From Ichthyophis bannanicus (Eukaryota; Chordata; Amphibia; Gymnophiona; Ichthyophiidae), in the NCBI GenBank assembly GCA_033557465.1, contig CM066034.1, forward strand, positions 412,092,159 through 412,156,158: a stretch of 64,000 bases of DNA, given 5' to 3'. Both the position numbers and the translations under genes were made by a program. Shown here piece by piece: positions 1-10,429 of the stretch. Within the stretch, counting starts at the first letter, position 1; each line of letters starts with the position of its first letter. Below the pieces are notes generated by a model. The model did no database searches. It worked only from the letters and a program-made list of their open reading frames with translations, and had not been told where the DNA came from.

Positions 1-990
1 TCCTGAAACAGATTCCAGTGCGCCATGCATCATAGGCATTAACCAATTGTTGTCCCAATAGCATCTGGTGCACTGAGGTTCATTGGGATTCAGATCTGCA
101 GGAATAGTGAACTGTATCAGCCCAAGACCCTTGCATGGTGAGTCAGAAAGCAATGGTTTCTGATTTGCTTTTTACTATCTCAAATTCAGTCTTCTGAATA
201 TGTCCACATATGCACCATGGCATGTGAAAAAGTCCCAAGGATGGCATGAGCGCCCCTGAATATAGTTTCATTTTGGAGTCACTTGGCTGCGAGGGTACCC
301 CTGGTGCCAACTTTATTGCTTATGTTTATTAAAAGTTTGATATACCACGCTTCACGACAGTAACAGAGTTGTTTACATCATAAAACAAATTAAGAAAATG
401 AAAGGAACTCCATTGCTATAGATAGGACAGAGACACACACTCACTCATGGTGGGGGGGAGGGGGAGGTGAAGGGAGTTATAATGAGGTCAGGGGGAAGGA
501 TATATTTTGTCTCTCATGCACATGATATTATATGTTTCCCCCAGAGTCCAGTGGAGACGATTGGGACAGACACAGAGGATCCCATTATAACAAGAATCAA
601 AGCAAACACAACTTTAACACGTCAAAAGATGGGGGGGGGGGGGGTGCAACCTGTACATGTGGCAGATACAATCCTGAAGAACGGCACGAGGGAGTGATCT
701 GCATGGAGCATTAGCTACACTACTTCACTGGAAGACTACATGGACCATGCTGGTCTTTTGCTGCTATCATAACTAATTAGCACAGATACTCTCAGCTCTG
801 AAGAAATGCAATTAGTGCCAGAAGACCATAAGCGGGCCCCAAGAAATGCAGGAGAGATACGCTTCACAGCACAGATAAGCAAAGAATTTGGAGACCTTGA
901 AGCACCAGCCTTAGGCCCTGAAAATCATGAGGGAGGGGCCCCGGGGGTCCCATCTGGAGAGGTTTAGCAAACTTCTGCAAGCAGCACTCT
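1..990. other. unassigned flank with poly-G tracts
   Basis: No gene is recognised. The stretch holds a G-rich tract near 448-468 and an uninterrupted run of 14 G at 631-644. Short open frames here have no recognisable domain. The right end probably enters the U3 of the LTR-like unit that follows, but I could not place its 5' boundary. Confidence 0.4.
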
Positions 991-1302
991 AATTTTTGCA
1001 AGTAGCACTGACAGATTTCTGCAGAAGGCTCAAAAATTGTGCAGATGGCTTTTCAACTTTTTGTAGGAATTATAGCAGATTTGTGCACACGGAACAAGAC
1101 TCAGTGGAGTTGCTACAGAGAAGGATATATAAGAAGGCAAGCCACAGAGCTCAGGGGAGCAGCCTTCTCTCTCCCCGATGGGAGGGAGAATGTTGCTCGC
1201 CCTCAGATCTCTAAGACAGACTTTTTTTCCTGTGCTTATGGAGTTTGCTTGTACTAAATAAAAACAGAATTTTTGCTGACAAGTAACTGTGATCTGAGTA
1301 CA
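991..1302 (+). mobile_element. 3' part of a retroviral-type LTR
   Basis: The segment has the order expected of an LTR: a TATA box (TATATAAG, 1126-1133), a poly(A) signal (AATAAA, 1257-1262) about 130 bp downstream, and an end at ...GAGTACA (CA at 1301-1302). A primer-binding-site match lies 2 bp further on. This arrangement is that of a 5' LTR followed by the leader of an endogenous retrovirus or retrovirus-like element on the plus strand. The U3 start was not found and no gag or pol reading frame follows, so the internal region appears lost or truncated. A second LTR would confirm the element but is not visible. Confidence 0.55.
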
Positions 1303-1304
1303 AT

Positions 1305-1320
1305 TGGCGTCCGAACAGGC
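1305..1320 (+). promoter_or_regulatory. primer-binding site, tRNA-Lys type
   Basis: TGGCGTCCGAACAGGC matches 14 of 16 bases of the sequence complementary to the 3' end of the tRNA-Lys used by several retroviruses (TGGCGCCCGAACAGGG). It sits 2 bp after the CA end of the LTR-like unit, which is the canonical place for minus-strand DNA priming. Confidence 0.6.
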
Positions 1321-1354
1321 CTCTTGAGTTTTTAACTCCTAAATTTCTAAATTG

Positions 1355-1361
1355 TCCAGTA

Positions 1362-1400
<39 letters not shown>
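1355..1400. repeat. (CT)n(TA)n microsatellite
   Basis: A compound dinucleotide run, CT repeats followed by TA repeats, lies in the putative retroviral leader. Confidence 0.9.
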
Positions 1401-1511
1401 CAGATATACATATCAGAGAAGTAGGGATTCCTCCTGCTGCATTAGAGACACAGGGGATGTGGTTGCCGTCGACGTGAGAAAAGGTACCGAGAGAGAGAGA
1501 AAATTAGGTTA

Positions 1512-1645
1512 CCGTCTGTCCGTGGACGAAGAGAAAATGAAACGGAGATAAGATCCCGTCTGCCTGGACGAAGAAAAAACAGGAACCGTCTGCCTGGACG
1601 AAGAGAAAACAGGGGCCGTCTGCCTGGATGAAGAGAAAACAGGGC
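1512..1645 (+). repeat. 30-bp tandem repeat in the leader
   Basis: Three units start at 1556, 1586 and 1616, a strict 30-bp period. A diverged unit precedes them at 1512. Each carries CCGTCTGCCTGGACGAAG followed by an A-rich GAAAACAGG. The array lies 190-340 bp downstream of the primer-binding site, in the part of a retroviral leader that usually carries packaging or dimerisation structure. That role is only an inference from position. Confidence 0.8.
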
Positions 1646-1869
1646 GAATGAGAGCTTTGGATATCCTACGAAGACTTCAGTCGTGAGTATTGCTTTCCTG
1701 TCTACCCAGCAATGACAGAAGACTTGCCTGTTTCAACCGGTGGGTGAGTAGTGAATTCACACCTTTATATATGTCTTTTATATAGTATGTTGCTATGTAG
1801 AGAATCTTAGAATGTTTTGTACCTAGTTGTAAATATTAGGGAAAGGAAGTTTTGCCCAGACCTTAAGTT

Positions 1870-2136
1870 TTAATATCTCCTGGATTGACTGTGTGTGCCT
1901 GAGACGTACAATTGCATACGAAGCGAGTATGGAGTCCCGATCCACGGTTCCGTATCTCCGCGAGGGGAACAGCTGGAGACAGACAAAGCATAAGGACAGT
2001 GCATTTGTGTGAAGTCCTGGATTTTGTACCTTTGTCCCTCTGTAAATAAAGAGGTTTTTGTAAAAAGCGAAGTTACCAACTCATCTGCAAATAAAGAGAT
2101 TCAATTTTCATATCGGTAAAAGCGAAGTTATTAACA
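1870..2136 (+). mobile_element. LTR-like segment with repeated poly(A) modules
   Basis: Two similar modules follow each other (2039-2081 and 2085-2136). Each has TCTG(T/C)AAATAAAGAG, an A-rich stretch, then AAAGCGAAGTTA. AATAAAG in this setting looks like an R/U5 boundary of an LTR, but no TG start, primer site or second copy was found. It may be unrelated to the LTR at 991-1302. Confidence 0.3.
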
Positions 2137-2454
2137 GGATCTTGCCTGTAATTAAAGTATCCCCACGTAGTGAAAACACCAGGTTTACAGATTTTAGGAA
2201 GGGGGACAGTTCAGGATAATGCTTAAGAAAGAAAAACAAAATAACAAATCTAATGAGAGGTAGATAGTAAGAAAAGGAGATGAGTCCGGCCCTAATCCCA
2301 TAGATTGTCTCATTGGACAAGAACCCCCTGTTGAAGCCCTTAATAACAGATTGTTCTAAATAAAAAGAAAAAAAAATTGGGAAAATTCTCCTTATCTGGG
2401 ATGCTCACAGAACAGAGAGGGCAACAATTAGATCAATTGAAAAGAACTAGTCTT

Positions 2455-2860
2455 GTTGCATAACACTGTGCACATCAATTGTAATTCTGGAGTTCTGAAC
2501 TTCTGAAGCCACGGGAGTGTGAGGGTTGTTTTCCTTGAACATTGCCGGCCACCTGGCCAGTGTCCTGGCTGTGTTTAATGGATAATTGCTCCTATATGTT
2601 GCCTGATGAAAGATGGCCAGCTGTCTGCGCAATGGCTGGTTATTTGCAGCAGGATAAGATGGGTGCCTGTTTCAGCTAGAGAGCGAGAGAGAGAATCTGC
2701 CAAGGGATTTCTTCTGGGAATGGATGCGTCGCCTAGAGAGACTCCCAATTGAGAAGTCTCTCTTGTTTGTTTAAATAAAGAATTCCTTCAATTGAAGTGT
2801 GACAGGAGATGAAGTTCTGAACTCTTTCGGTGAAATATTATTCCTCCGTAATTAACTTTC
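2455..2860 (+). mobile_element. possible third LTR-like unit
   Basis: The unit ends in a hairpin (AGAGAGACT / AGTCTCTCT arms, about 2732-2763) followed within about 20 bp by AAATAAAG. This is the layout of an R region and poly(A) signal. No primer-binding site follows. Assignment rests only on this layout. Confidence 0.25.
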
Positions 2861-3899
2861 TAGTTATCATTTCTTCTGAATTTAAGTGCTTTTAGTTATC
2901 GTTAGCTTTCTAGGTATCTTTTAAAATTATTATAGGTAGATAAATGAATTAATTTACAAATTCAAGATCAAATTGCTGAAGGACATGACTGCAGCTGAAT
3001 TCTGCAGCAGAGAAAGAAAAGAAAAAACTTTAGCAAAAAATTAGGGACCTGATTCCGTTCTATGTGTGATAGTTATTATTGTTATGAATGAATGGGAAGA
3101 TCTTCCATGCTTTGATGACTTTACATATTTGATAAACTGTGTGGATTTGTGTGATGTGACAAAGGTTAAGAAAAATTAAGTGTTAGACAGAAGAATAGAA
3201 GTTAGTAACTTAAATGGCAAGACAAAACAAAACAAAATTGAATTGCTTGCCAAGTGACGTCAAGCAAGTTTATTTACTTAAAGGAAGAAACTGAATGATA
3301 CAACTACATTCAAACAAGTGAATTAAATAATTAAAACAATTCTACCTGATAGTTCCTTTGCTTTTAAAGCAGTATGTACCAGTGCTGCCGTTTCCCTTCT
3401 GGAAGTGCTTGGTTTAGCTCTGTATTACACGCGCCCAAATGTGTGCCTTCTTAATTAGCTTTTATAGTCCCCGGAATTGAACTGCTTAGAGTTCTTTACT
3501 AAAAGCTGACTGATACAAACAAGAAAGATAGAAAAAAATTAAGGAAACTACTTCTATTTTTCCTTTGACCTTCAAGGTAGAGGTTAAGAGCCTTGACAGA
3601 ACAATGGGGCATTCTGAGCCAGTAGTTACCAGATTGCAACTTGAGAATGATTTAAATCCTGAGTGAATGAGAAGTTAATCGTGTTTGGATTTTATCTTTG
3701 AAATCTATCTATATATATTTGGTTCTGACTGCATGTGCTATTGAAAAAAAAATAATTAAAGTTAAAAAGGGATATATTATGGCAAGCACCTCATAGAGGA
3801 TATAATTATTGTTCATAAATTACAGAAACAACCAGAAGAGCTGTTACTATATTTATTTAGGATTTAACATTTTCAAACAACATTTTATTTTACCCCTTA
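2861..3899. other. AT-rich unassigned DNA
   Basis: No open frame, TIR or known repeat was recognised. The last three bases (TTA, 3897-3899) are the left target duplication of the element that follows. Confidence 0.4.
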
Positions 3900-5079
3900 G
3901 GGGTATGTTTTCTAAACTGCGGTAAACGTGAATAACGCGCGTTGTACGATGTTAACGATCGTTAGCACGCTATAGCGCACTCTATAGCACATTAACGATC
4001 ATAAACGCGCTATAGCGTGCGCTATCACGCGCTAAAGAGCGTTATGCTCCGCGGCACGGTAAAACACCGCAGAAGGTGGAGAGAGGGCGGAGAGAAGGGG
4101 TCAATGGGCAGAGAGTGGGCGGGGAGAGGCTAACGCGCTGATTTTCAGAGCTGAATTCCAACGCGAATGAAAACCTACCGGTAAAAGCACTTTAAAGGGG
4201 AGAGAAACCATTTCCGTGTCAGCAATGTACAGCCTAGGCAGGGAAACCAAAAAAAGGTGATAAGTGTGATACATGTGCACAGAAAAAAAGGGCACAGAAA
4301 CACCGAAAATGACCCCAACAAACTAGAAAAAAACAACAACCAAGCTGGCCAATAGTGGTAGCAATGAGAAACATCAACCCCCCCCCCCCCAGAGTAAGCT
4401 CCATAGAACAGATATAATTCGTGGAAGGGTCCATACTCCGTCCTCATACAAGGTGCATGGGCCCACAGTGAAATAGCGCTGCTCAGGGATTTCCCCACCA
4501 TCGGACAGGGTTCCTATGGCGTGCACATGTCCCGTAACATAAGGGCGGGCATGTCAGTATGGGCAACCGGGCAGATGCTGGAAAAGGGGATACAGAGGGC
4601 TGCAGGCGGCACATGCAGTGGCGCAGCTGGGCCACAGTGGGGACTAGGGTGATGCTCAGATGGCCCATAGGAATGCGTAAACAGTAGAGCCAGACAGCAA
4701 CTGATGAGGGCCCAACATGGGCACGAGTGTGTTTCCCAAAGCGTCACAGGGGAGAGTACCCAACAGCAACCCCCAAGGGCACGGAACACTGGCAGGTGGG
4801 GCTGGGGGGGAGCGTGGACGTCTATGCAGGCACCCCTACCCCAGAACACGCACCATAGGCGGCCACCTACCTGCACACTGGATGGCCTGAGAACGCGCAC
4901 CACCAGCTCCACCAGCAGAAGGGCATGTCAGCATGGTGGCTGAGGGATAGTGGTGGTGGAGGGGGCAGTGGCAGCTGCCCGGAGCAGACCATGGCCTAGC
5001 CCTGTGTAGGTGGGTGCCATGCACTGCAACAGACAGGTCCTGTCTGACCAACAGTCATGATATCACCAGGGAATGCACC

Positions 5080-5162
5080 ACCTCTGTGAGAACATGGTGG
5101 TGCAGTGCACAGAACCACTGTATTCAGAAGCAGAAAGTCACAGGTTCAAGTCCCAGCTGTGG
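5080..5162 (+). promoter_or_regulatory. tRNA-like module I, element 1
   Basis: An exact box B match (GGTTCAAGTCC, 5143-5153) lies about 45 bp after a weak box A-like GTGAGAACATGGTGG. This is the spacing of an internal RNA polymerase III promoter. The corresponding module recurs in the other copies. Confidence 0.5.
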
Positions 5163-5438
5163 TTTCAGCCAACCCAGTCCTCATATTTTACCCACTACTA
5201 TAACGTGCTAATACAGGCAGAACCGTTCTTGCAGATGACGTAAACATGCCCAAAACACCAATATTTTACCCTGCAGAGCACAGATACCATAAACATGCAC
5301 ATTACCTAGAGCAGAGCCTCCCAAATGCAGTCCTGGAGGGCCAAACACTATTACAGTTCCATGCTGCCTCTGATAAAGATGCCTGTGCTGCATTTCTATG
5401 TGCCACCCCCATGGTATGCAGATGTATCTCATGCATAT

Positions 5439-6966
5439 TGTCAGACGGCTGCCTAGGGTGAGAACTTACACAATCTTGACGATGCATATATTCATATGAT
5501 TCTTGCAAGGTATTGTGGGTAATGTAGTTCTTTCACTCCCAAACACAGCTGAAGACAATAATTGAGTTGTGATACCAGTGGTAAGGCCAATAAAATACTT
5601 CTTTTATTGATGGGGTTTAATTCACCCAGCACAAATATGCTTGGTAGCAATATAAATGAGGTTACTTGCTTGCAGTGTTTAAATGGATAACAAAGTCACA
5701 AAGCAAAATCAGAAAAACAACCTTCAGCTTGTCTGGCAATTAGCTAATGTTTTCTTAGCAAATAATTACCAAATAAAAAGGCACAAAGAAATGAATAAAC
5801 TTTGCTGGTTAGATTAACTTCTGCTTATTTTCCACACAGATCCTGCAGTGATTCTCTCTTGCTCACACACACAATCAGGTGCAGCTTTAATTACTATCAA
5901 TTGACCAGCTGAAACCCTTTAGCTGGCTGGCTGCTACTGTGTGAACCCAAAATCCTGCTTTAAGAGCTGTTTGCAGTGGGAATAAGAACAAAGTTTGGTT
6001 TCTTTGTGATGGCTGATGTGTTTGCTCACAGAAAGCTAGAAATAGCATTTAGATAGAGAACAGTCCATGTAATTAATAGTTTCATCTGCTGTATCTCCCC
6101 CTTCATCAATCAGCATAGGGTCACTATCATACATTGGCACAGACAAGTCTTTCAATAAGGCACTATCATGAGAATGCTTATTCCCTTGCTGCCATTCACT
6201 ATTATAGATAGGGTCTGGATCAGTGTTCATACCTGAGCCTCTCCTGCTATCATAATTCCTCTCTGTATAGCCTGGCCAGTATGTAATCCAGTTCTGATGT
6301 CCAGCCTTCCAATCTTGATCCCTGGACACTGGATCTTTCCTCACATACCTTCTGGCACAGGTATGAAAGTCCTTTCCACGTGCAGTCTTCTCTCTTCCAG
6401 GTAGCCACTGGTGATTCCTATCTCTGCCATTCCATTCCTCTGGCTGACTCCAGTCCAATGGACTCTGCTGGCATTTGGAATACCTCCCAGTATAGGTACT
6501 GCCTTGGATTCTCCCAGACCTTCCAATGGCCTTTCTTCTCTTCCTTCCAGAGAGTTTCCTTCTCTCTCTATCCGCTTGGCTTGGCTTCTGCTTCTCGAGA
6601 TGATGTTGGTGCTTGAGCTTGAAGCTGTTGCTGTCTCTGTGTCTGAAGCTGTTCTTGAAGCTTTTGCTGAAGCTATTATCTGAAGAATAAGCTCTATTCT
6701 TATTCTGTTCTAATGTGTGCTCCTCCCTAACACAGCGCAGCTGTGTTGAATCAGGCCCTGCCCTTTGAGATGAGTGCTTAGGGATTACCTCATAGCTCTC
6801 TTGATTGCACACACGTTTTCTCACTTCAGCCCCTCTCATGGCTGCTGGAAACCTGATGCATTCTGGGACTGGTAGTCTTTTATATGAAAACTCTGTTTTC
6901 TTACTTCTACCAGAACTGACAGGTTGCTTGTTCAGAGTCACATCATCTTTTCTATAGCTCCTACCA
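5439..6966 (-). mobile_element. solo LTR candidate containing an open reading frame
   Basis: The insertion interrupts the foldback and is flanked by ATAT on both sides (5435-5438 and 6967-6970). Read on the minus strand it begins TGGTAGGAGC and ends CGTCTGACA, the TG...CA ends of an LTR. A poly(A) signal (AATAAA on the minus strand, 5603-5608) lies about 165 bp before its 3' end. The two ends of the insertion do not resemble each other, so it is not a pair of LTRs with internal DNA. A 1.53-kb single LTR is long, but some retroviruses (foamy viruses, mouse mammary tumour virus) have LTRs of that size with coding sequence in U3. Family is unknown. Confidence 0.5.
6036..6839 (-). CDS. hypothetical basic protein encoded in the LTR-like insertion
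   Basis: About 267 codons are open from the first ATG inside the insertion. The frame is also open upstream through the insertion boundary into foldback DNA, and that extension (to 7235) should be ignored. The product is rich in Arg, Lys, Ser and Gln in its first two thirds, with clusters such as RRKLSGRKRRK. It ends in an acidic stretch containing DPMLIDEGGD. There is no signal peptide, membrane segment or known domain. Placement in the U3 of a long LTR recalls accessory or transactivator genes of complex retroviruses, but I see no sequence match that supports this. It could be a chance frame, although 300 open codons in a non-repetitive stretch is long. Confidence 0.4.
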   Translation of the reverse strand: MRGAEVRKRVCNQESYEVIPKHSSQRAGPDSTQLRCVREEHTLEQNKNRAYSSDNSFSKSFKNSFRHRDSNSFKLKHQHHLEKQKPSQADRERRKLSGRKRRKAIGRSGRIQGSTYTGRYSKCQQSPLDWSQPEEWNGRDRNHQWLPGREKTARGKDFHTCARRYVRKDPVSRDQDWKAGHQNWITYWPGYTERNYDSRRGSGMNTDPDPIYNSEWQQGNKHSHDSALLKDLSVPMYDSDPMLIDEGGDTADETINYMDCSLSKCYF

Positions 6967-7344
6967 ATATTCATGAGGGACAGCATGAAAACCCAAACAG
7001 TGTTTGGCACCGCAGGACTGGAGTTGGGAACCTCTGCCGTAAAGCAGCAGCCAACAGGGGCAGACACACCCGCACCCACAGGCCCCATTATCCACAGCCT
7101 TCTGGAGAGGCAGGACTGTGGGCTCTTCGTGTATCTCCCAGTACTAGCAATTGCATACCTTAGCAATGCCACCCTAAACCAGAGAATATGGTACACATCT
7201 ATCAAAAGGTTGCTATGATTACTGGCTGATAGCAATTCCTAGGTTAGGTACAAGCGTCTGAGTGAGCTGCATCATAGCAACCTTTCTGATGTATGTGGAG
7301 TGTGCTACAGGTCATGTGTCTGACAGTGTTTACCAACCTGGGGA

Positions 7345-7557
7345 GTGACTCCTACAGTATTGCATACCATAGCCATGCCTGCACTGTGCTCAGGACTTGT
7401 GTGGTGGCCTGGGCTGCCCAACACCTCTATAGTTGCACAATGCTGGCATAGGTGTGGGGAGTGTGTGTCTGTCTATCCAGTGTGTGGTGGCTTCCAACAC
7501 CCTCAACAGCCCACACTGCTAGCACTGTTCCGAGTATTGGCCTGTCAATGTGCATAA
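7345..7557 (+). other. broken copy of a conserved frame, element 1
   Basis: This 70-codon frame corresponds to the N-terminal half of the 139-140-codon frames of elements 2 and 5 (shared GLVWWPGL and a Cys-rich stretch). A frame shift after about codon 50 separates it from the rest. It has no known domain. Confidence 0.2.
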
Positions 7558-8702
7558 TGAGGAGCAAGGTACCATGGGAATAGCCTGGATAGGGTGGCCT
7601 GGCCTGGCCGCATCTGCGCTGGGCATAGGGCAATGGCTCGGACATTGTAGTGCCTGGTACCACCTGCACAGACAGAGTGGCCACAGCATGTCCTGCTGTG
7701 AGGTCACTCTCGCCCTGACTGAGTAGTGACCACGGCATGGCTAGGCTCCCCCATAGTGCTATATAGTATTTTGCTCATGTGATATATATGGGTTTTCTTT
7801 TGGGGTCCAATCACTGATTTATCTGCTTGGTGTGTATGCTGCCATCCCCTGGGTACATGCATCTCCTCCAGGACCATGCACTATGGACTAGCTGATGGAC
7901 TGTCTGCAGCTAATATGTGTCTTGCTGGAACACCTTGCAGGGTGCAGCGGCTGGAGGCCTGTTGCTGGGGAATGTCAGATAATGGTGGGGGGCAGCTGAG
8001 CATATCCAGGACTGCCATCTGTCCGCTATTGCGTTATGGATGTGTACTGCTCTGTCTGTTCCCCAGCAGGACTGCTTTTGCTGGTCTCCTCTACCGCTGC
8101 CATTGCAGGGGGTAGACTGTAGATCTATTGGTGGGTGACCCTGTTTCCCACCCTAAGCCCCAGAGGGTGGGTTGTGTGGTGGTAGATGATCTGCCCATGG
8201 GTCCATACACCTCCCCCCTTTCACCTACAGCAGGTAACCTTGGCACCAACACAGGATATGCACTATTTTGAGTGCATCATTGCCCATAAGGACTAGACAT
8301 GACCGAGACATACAGCAGGGCACAGATGTATCCTAGGTGTGTCCATCAGAGCTACCTATCACACACTGATGAGGACCTGCAGCATGGCATATCTCAGCCA
8401 TGAAAGGTGCTGTGGACCTGGTGCTGTGGGCCCCACCTCAACCTCAGGGTGGGTACTGTACCTGCACAATGTGTGTGTCTGTGGCTACTCTGTGGCAGTG
8501 CCACACACGGTCTGTCCCCCCTACAGGGCCGAGGTGCTGTGGGGGTGCATACCTGCTCTTGTGACTATCTCTCGTCTGCTAATTTGCATGTGCAGTGCAT
8601 CATGGGTACGGGTGGGTTAACCCTATCCTGGTAACCACAGCAGAATGTGGGTGTGGTGCCGTGCAGTCCTCCTGTAGCCAGCCAGTTGTTTGTTAGCAGC
8701 TC

Positions 8703-8766
8703 TAGCCCATTGGTTACTACACTGCCTGTGGAGCCAGAGGTCATGGGTCCTAAACCCACAGTGGGG
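8703..8766 (+). promoter_or_regulatory. tRNA-like module II, element 1
   Basis: Box A TAGCCCATTGG (8703-8713) is followed about 35 bp later by a damaged box B in GGGTCCTAAACCC (8745-8757). Elements 2 and 4 keep a better box B at the same place. Confidence 0.55.
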
Positions 8767-8813
8767 TTCATCAATAGGGCTGTCTTAGGCATTGTCTGTT
8801 TTTATTGTATATT

Positions 8814-9063
8814 AGTTCTGCCAGCAAGACCACCCTCAGGGTACTGTCCCCTTAGGGTGGCTCATAAGTCGCCCTATAGGGCGCCTTATTCGGCGTCCTA
8901 TAAAGCACCTTATAAGGTGCCTTATATGGTGTCCTATAGGGGACATTATAGGGTGCCTTGGCAGACAGAGCACTTTATAATGTGCCCTATGGAGTGCCCT
9001 CTAGGGTGCCTTATGTGGCACCTTAGGTTACGCCACTGTGAGGATGTGTTTGCTGGCAGCACT
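8814..9063. repeat. 12-bp array inside a foldback, element 1
   Basis: Between inverted ends (CTGCCAGCAAGACCACCCTCA and its diverged reverse complement) lies an array with a strict 12-bp period. Each unit is close to YGCCTTATAAGG. Units include CCTTATAAGG (8908-8917) and CCTTATATGG (8920-8929), which fit the CC(A/T)6GG CArG-box consensus. Because units are near-palindromic, the array can fold back on itself. A Pro-Tyr-rich open frame runs through it only because 12 is a multiple of 3. Confidence 0.8.
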
Positions 9064-9103
9064 ATTCAGGTACAAGTAACCTTCCTCACAGCCCACTACT
9101 TAA

Positions 9104-9307
9104 CTCTTTCCAGGCCAAGCCCAGTACTTTCTGGATCCAAACCTCTGCCTATATATTCCTATCAAATGGTATAGCATACATGACCATGCCAGAGGGAACG
9201 TCACTATTGGAACATATTGGATACGACAGGTACAATTTTCCTGACATGTGCAAACATTAACCCAGCTGCAGAATGTGGATAAAATATTATAGTAGGCCTT
9301 CAAAGGG
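9104..9307. mobile_element. small TTAA MITE, copy 1
   Basis: A unit of about 204 bp with ends CTCTTTCCAGGCC and GGCCTTCAAAGGG (imperfect inverted repeats) is preceded by TTAA at 9100-9103. A second copy lies at 23676-23879. TTAA and CCC...GGG-like ends suggest a piggyBac-mobilised MITE. Confidence 0.6.
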
Positions 9308-9339
9308 TTGCACATGATGCCTCAGCCAGCCTTCTTCAT

Positions 9340-9408
9340 TAGGCACACTGGGGAATTGAACCCATGACCCTTGTACCATCAGTCTGTGTAGTAACCATTG
9401 TGCTACAG
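9340..9408 (-). promoter_or_regulatory. tRNA-like module III, element 1
   Basis: On the minus strand box A TAGCACAATGG (9395-9405) precedes an exact box B GGTTCAATTCC (9352-9362) by about 33 bp. A T-arm-like stem surrounds box B (ATGGG / CCCAG). Confidence 0.6.
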
Positions 9409-9619
9409 CTCTGTTTCTGTATTTGGTTGTCTGCGTGCTGTCTTAAGCTTGCACGCAGTAGCGCGCGCGCTGTAGCGATCGTTGCTGCGCGGCGCGCAAT
9501 ACTGCGCGCAACTGCGTGTTATCGGTTACGATGTACCGCCCATGTCCTTTTTTGGCTTTCCTTCCACTAACACGGCTCCTAACGCGAATTGCACTAACGC
9601 AGTTTAGTAAACATACCCC

Positions 9620-10429
9620 TTAGTGTTTACGACTGCTCTGTCTTTTCTTCAGCTGCTTTGAAAGTCAGGAAAGGGACCTACTGTTTATTTTGCTAAGATA
9701 ACTTCAAGGCTGGCTGTAACGCTGAGTAATTTGCTTTAAAATAACTTCTTTGGTTTCAAATCAGTTTAACACCAGTCACTGGTATTATGTATCAGGTTTT
9801 AATTTAAATGGGAAAAGTACATTTTTGGTTGGAATATGTGGAGGGGAGTATTTGCATTCCAGATGTTCACCAGCCTTTTCATGAATATGTATAAGTCATT
9901 TGAATGTTTTCCCAAACTGTAAGATTCAAGGGCTTCGGATCGCGTTCCAAGAAATTGCTGATCAGGTGACAACTACACAGTCTGTATCCAGCTCACCATT
10001 CCCCTTTTACTGTTCAATTGACTGATGCAGACACCTGGATACACATCAGACATCCATGCGAACTGTTTCACTGTTCCACGACTCAGATGTTTGCTGTCAA
10101 TCCTACTCCATGGGCTTCCCTGTTCTTCCTCCTTTTTGTCTCCATCGTGCTTGTGCTACTTATTGAGTTCCTTCGTCCTGATGGACAATTAGCTTTACTT
10201 CTGCGTGTTCACAATTACTATAGTTTTCATTCTGAGATTCACAAACCATGTATGTTCTTTTGTTAGCATAGTACTATGGCACTCATTTGAGAAAATTATA
10301 TCAGTACTGAGCAAGTCTGTATCATCTGTTCTTCCAGCTTATGCAGGTTACATGCTGTGTTTTGCTTCCTGTTTGACAGGCATTCCATTGCAAAATAGCC
10401 AACATAGTTTTCCATATGTTGAATATTAT
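9620..10429. other. unassigned DNA
   Basis: No feature recognised beyond the right TTA duplication of element 1 (9620-9622). Short frames have no domain. Confidence 0.4.

Larger units (their letters stand above)
5311..7050. repeat. central foldback of element 1, split by an insertion
   Basis: The left arm (5311-5438, from GCAGAGCCTCCCAAATGCAG) and right arm (6967-7050, ending AAAGCAGCAG) are imperfect reverse complements sharing AGTCCTGGAG and GCCAAACAC. In intact copies they form a hairpin of about 200 bp. Here 1.53 kb of LTR-like DNA lies between them. Confidence 0.65.
3900..9619 (+). mobile_element. element 1 of a large TIR family (PIF/Harbinger-like, non-autonomous)
   Basis: The element begins GGGGTATGTTTTCTAAAC and ends with the reverse complement of GGGGTATGTTTACTAAAC. 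A TTA is duplicated at each side (3897-3899 and 9620-9622). A 3-bp TWA duplication is typical of PIF/Harbinger transposases. No transposase-like frame is present, so movement would need one supplied in trans. Inside, in order, are subterminal repeats built on CGCTATAGCG, a unique 5' segment, a tRNA-like module, half of a central foldback, a 1.53-kb LTR-like insertion, the other half of the foldback, a second tRNA-like module, a foldback made of a 12-bp array, a small TTAA MITE and a third tRNA-like module in reverse. Without the LTR insertion it is about 4.2 kb. Superfamily is inferred from TSD and TIR only. Confidence 0.75.

Noticed and set aside
6840..7235. N-terminal extension of the LTR-encoded frame
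   Set aside because: It runs out of the LTR-like unit into foldback DNA of element 1, so it is not part of the same gene.
8647..9174. Open frame with Pro-Tyr repeats (PYKA, PYKV, SYRG)
   Set aside because: It is a by-product of the 12-bp array, whose period is a multiple of 3. Similar frames appear on both strands in every copy.
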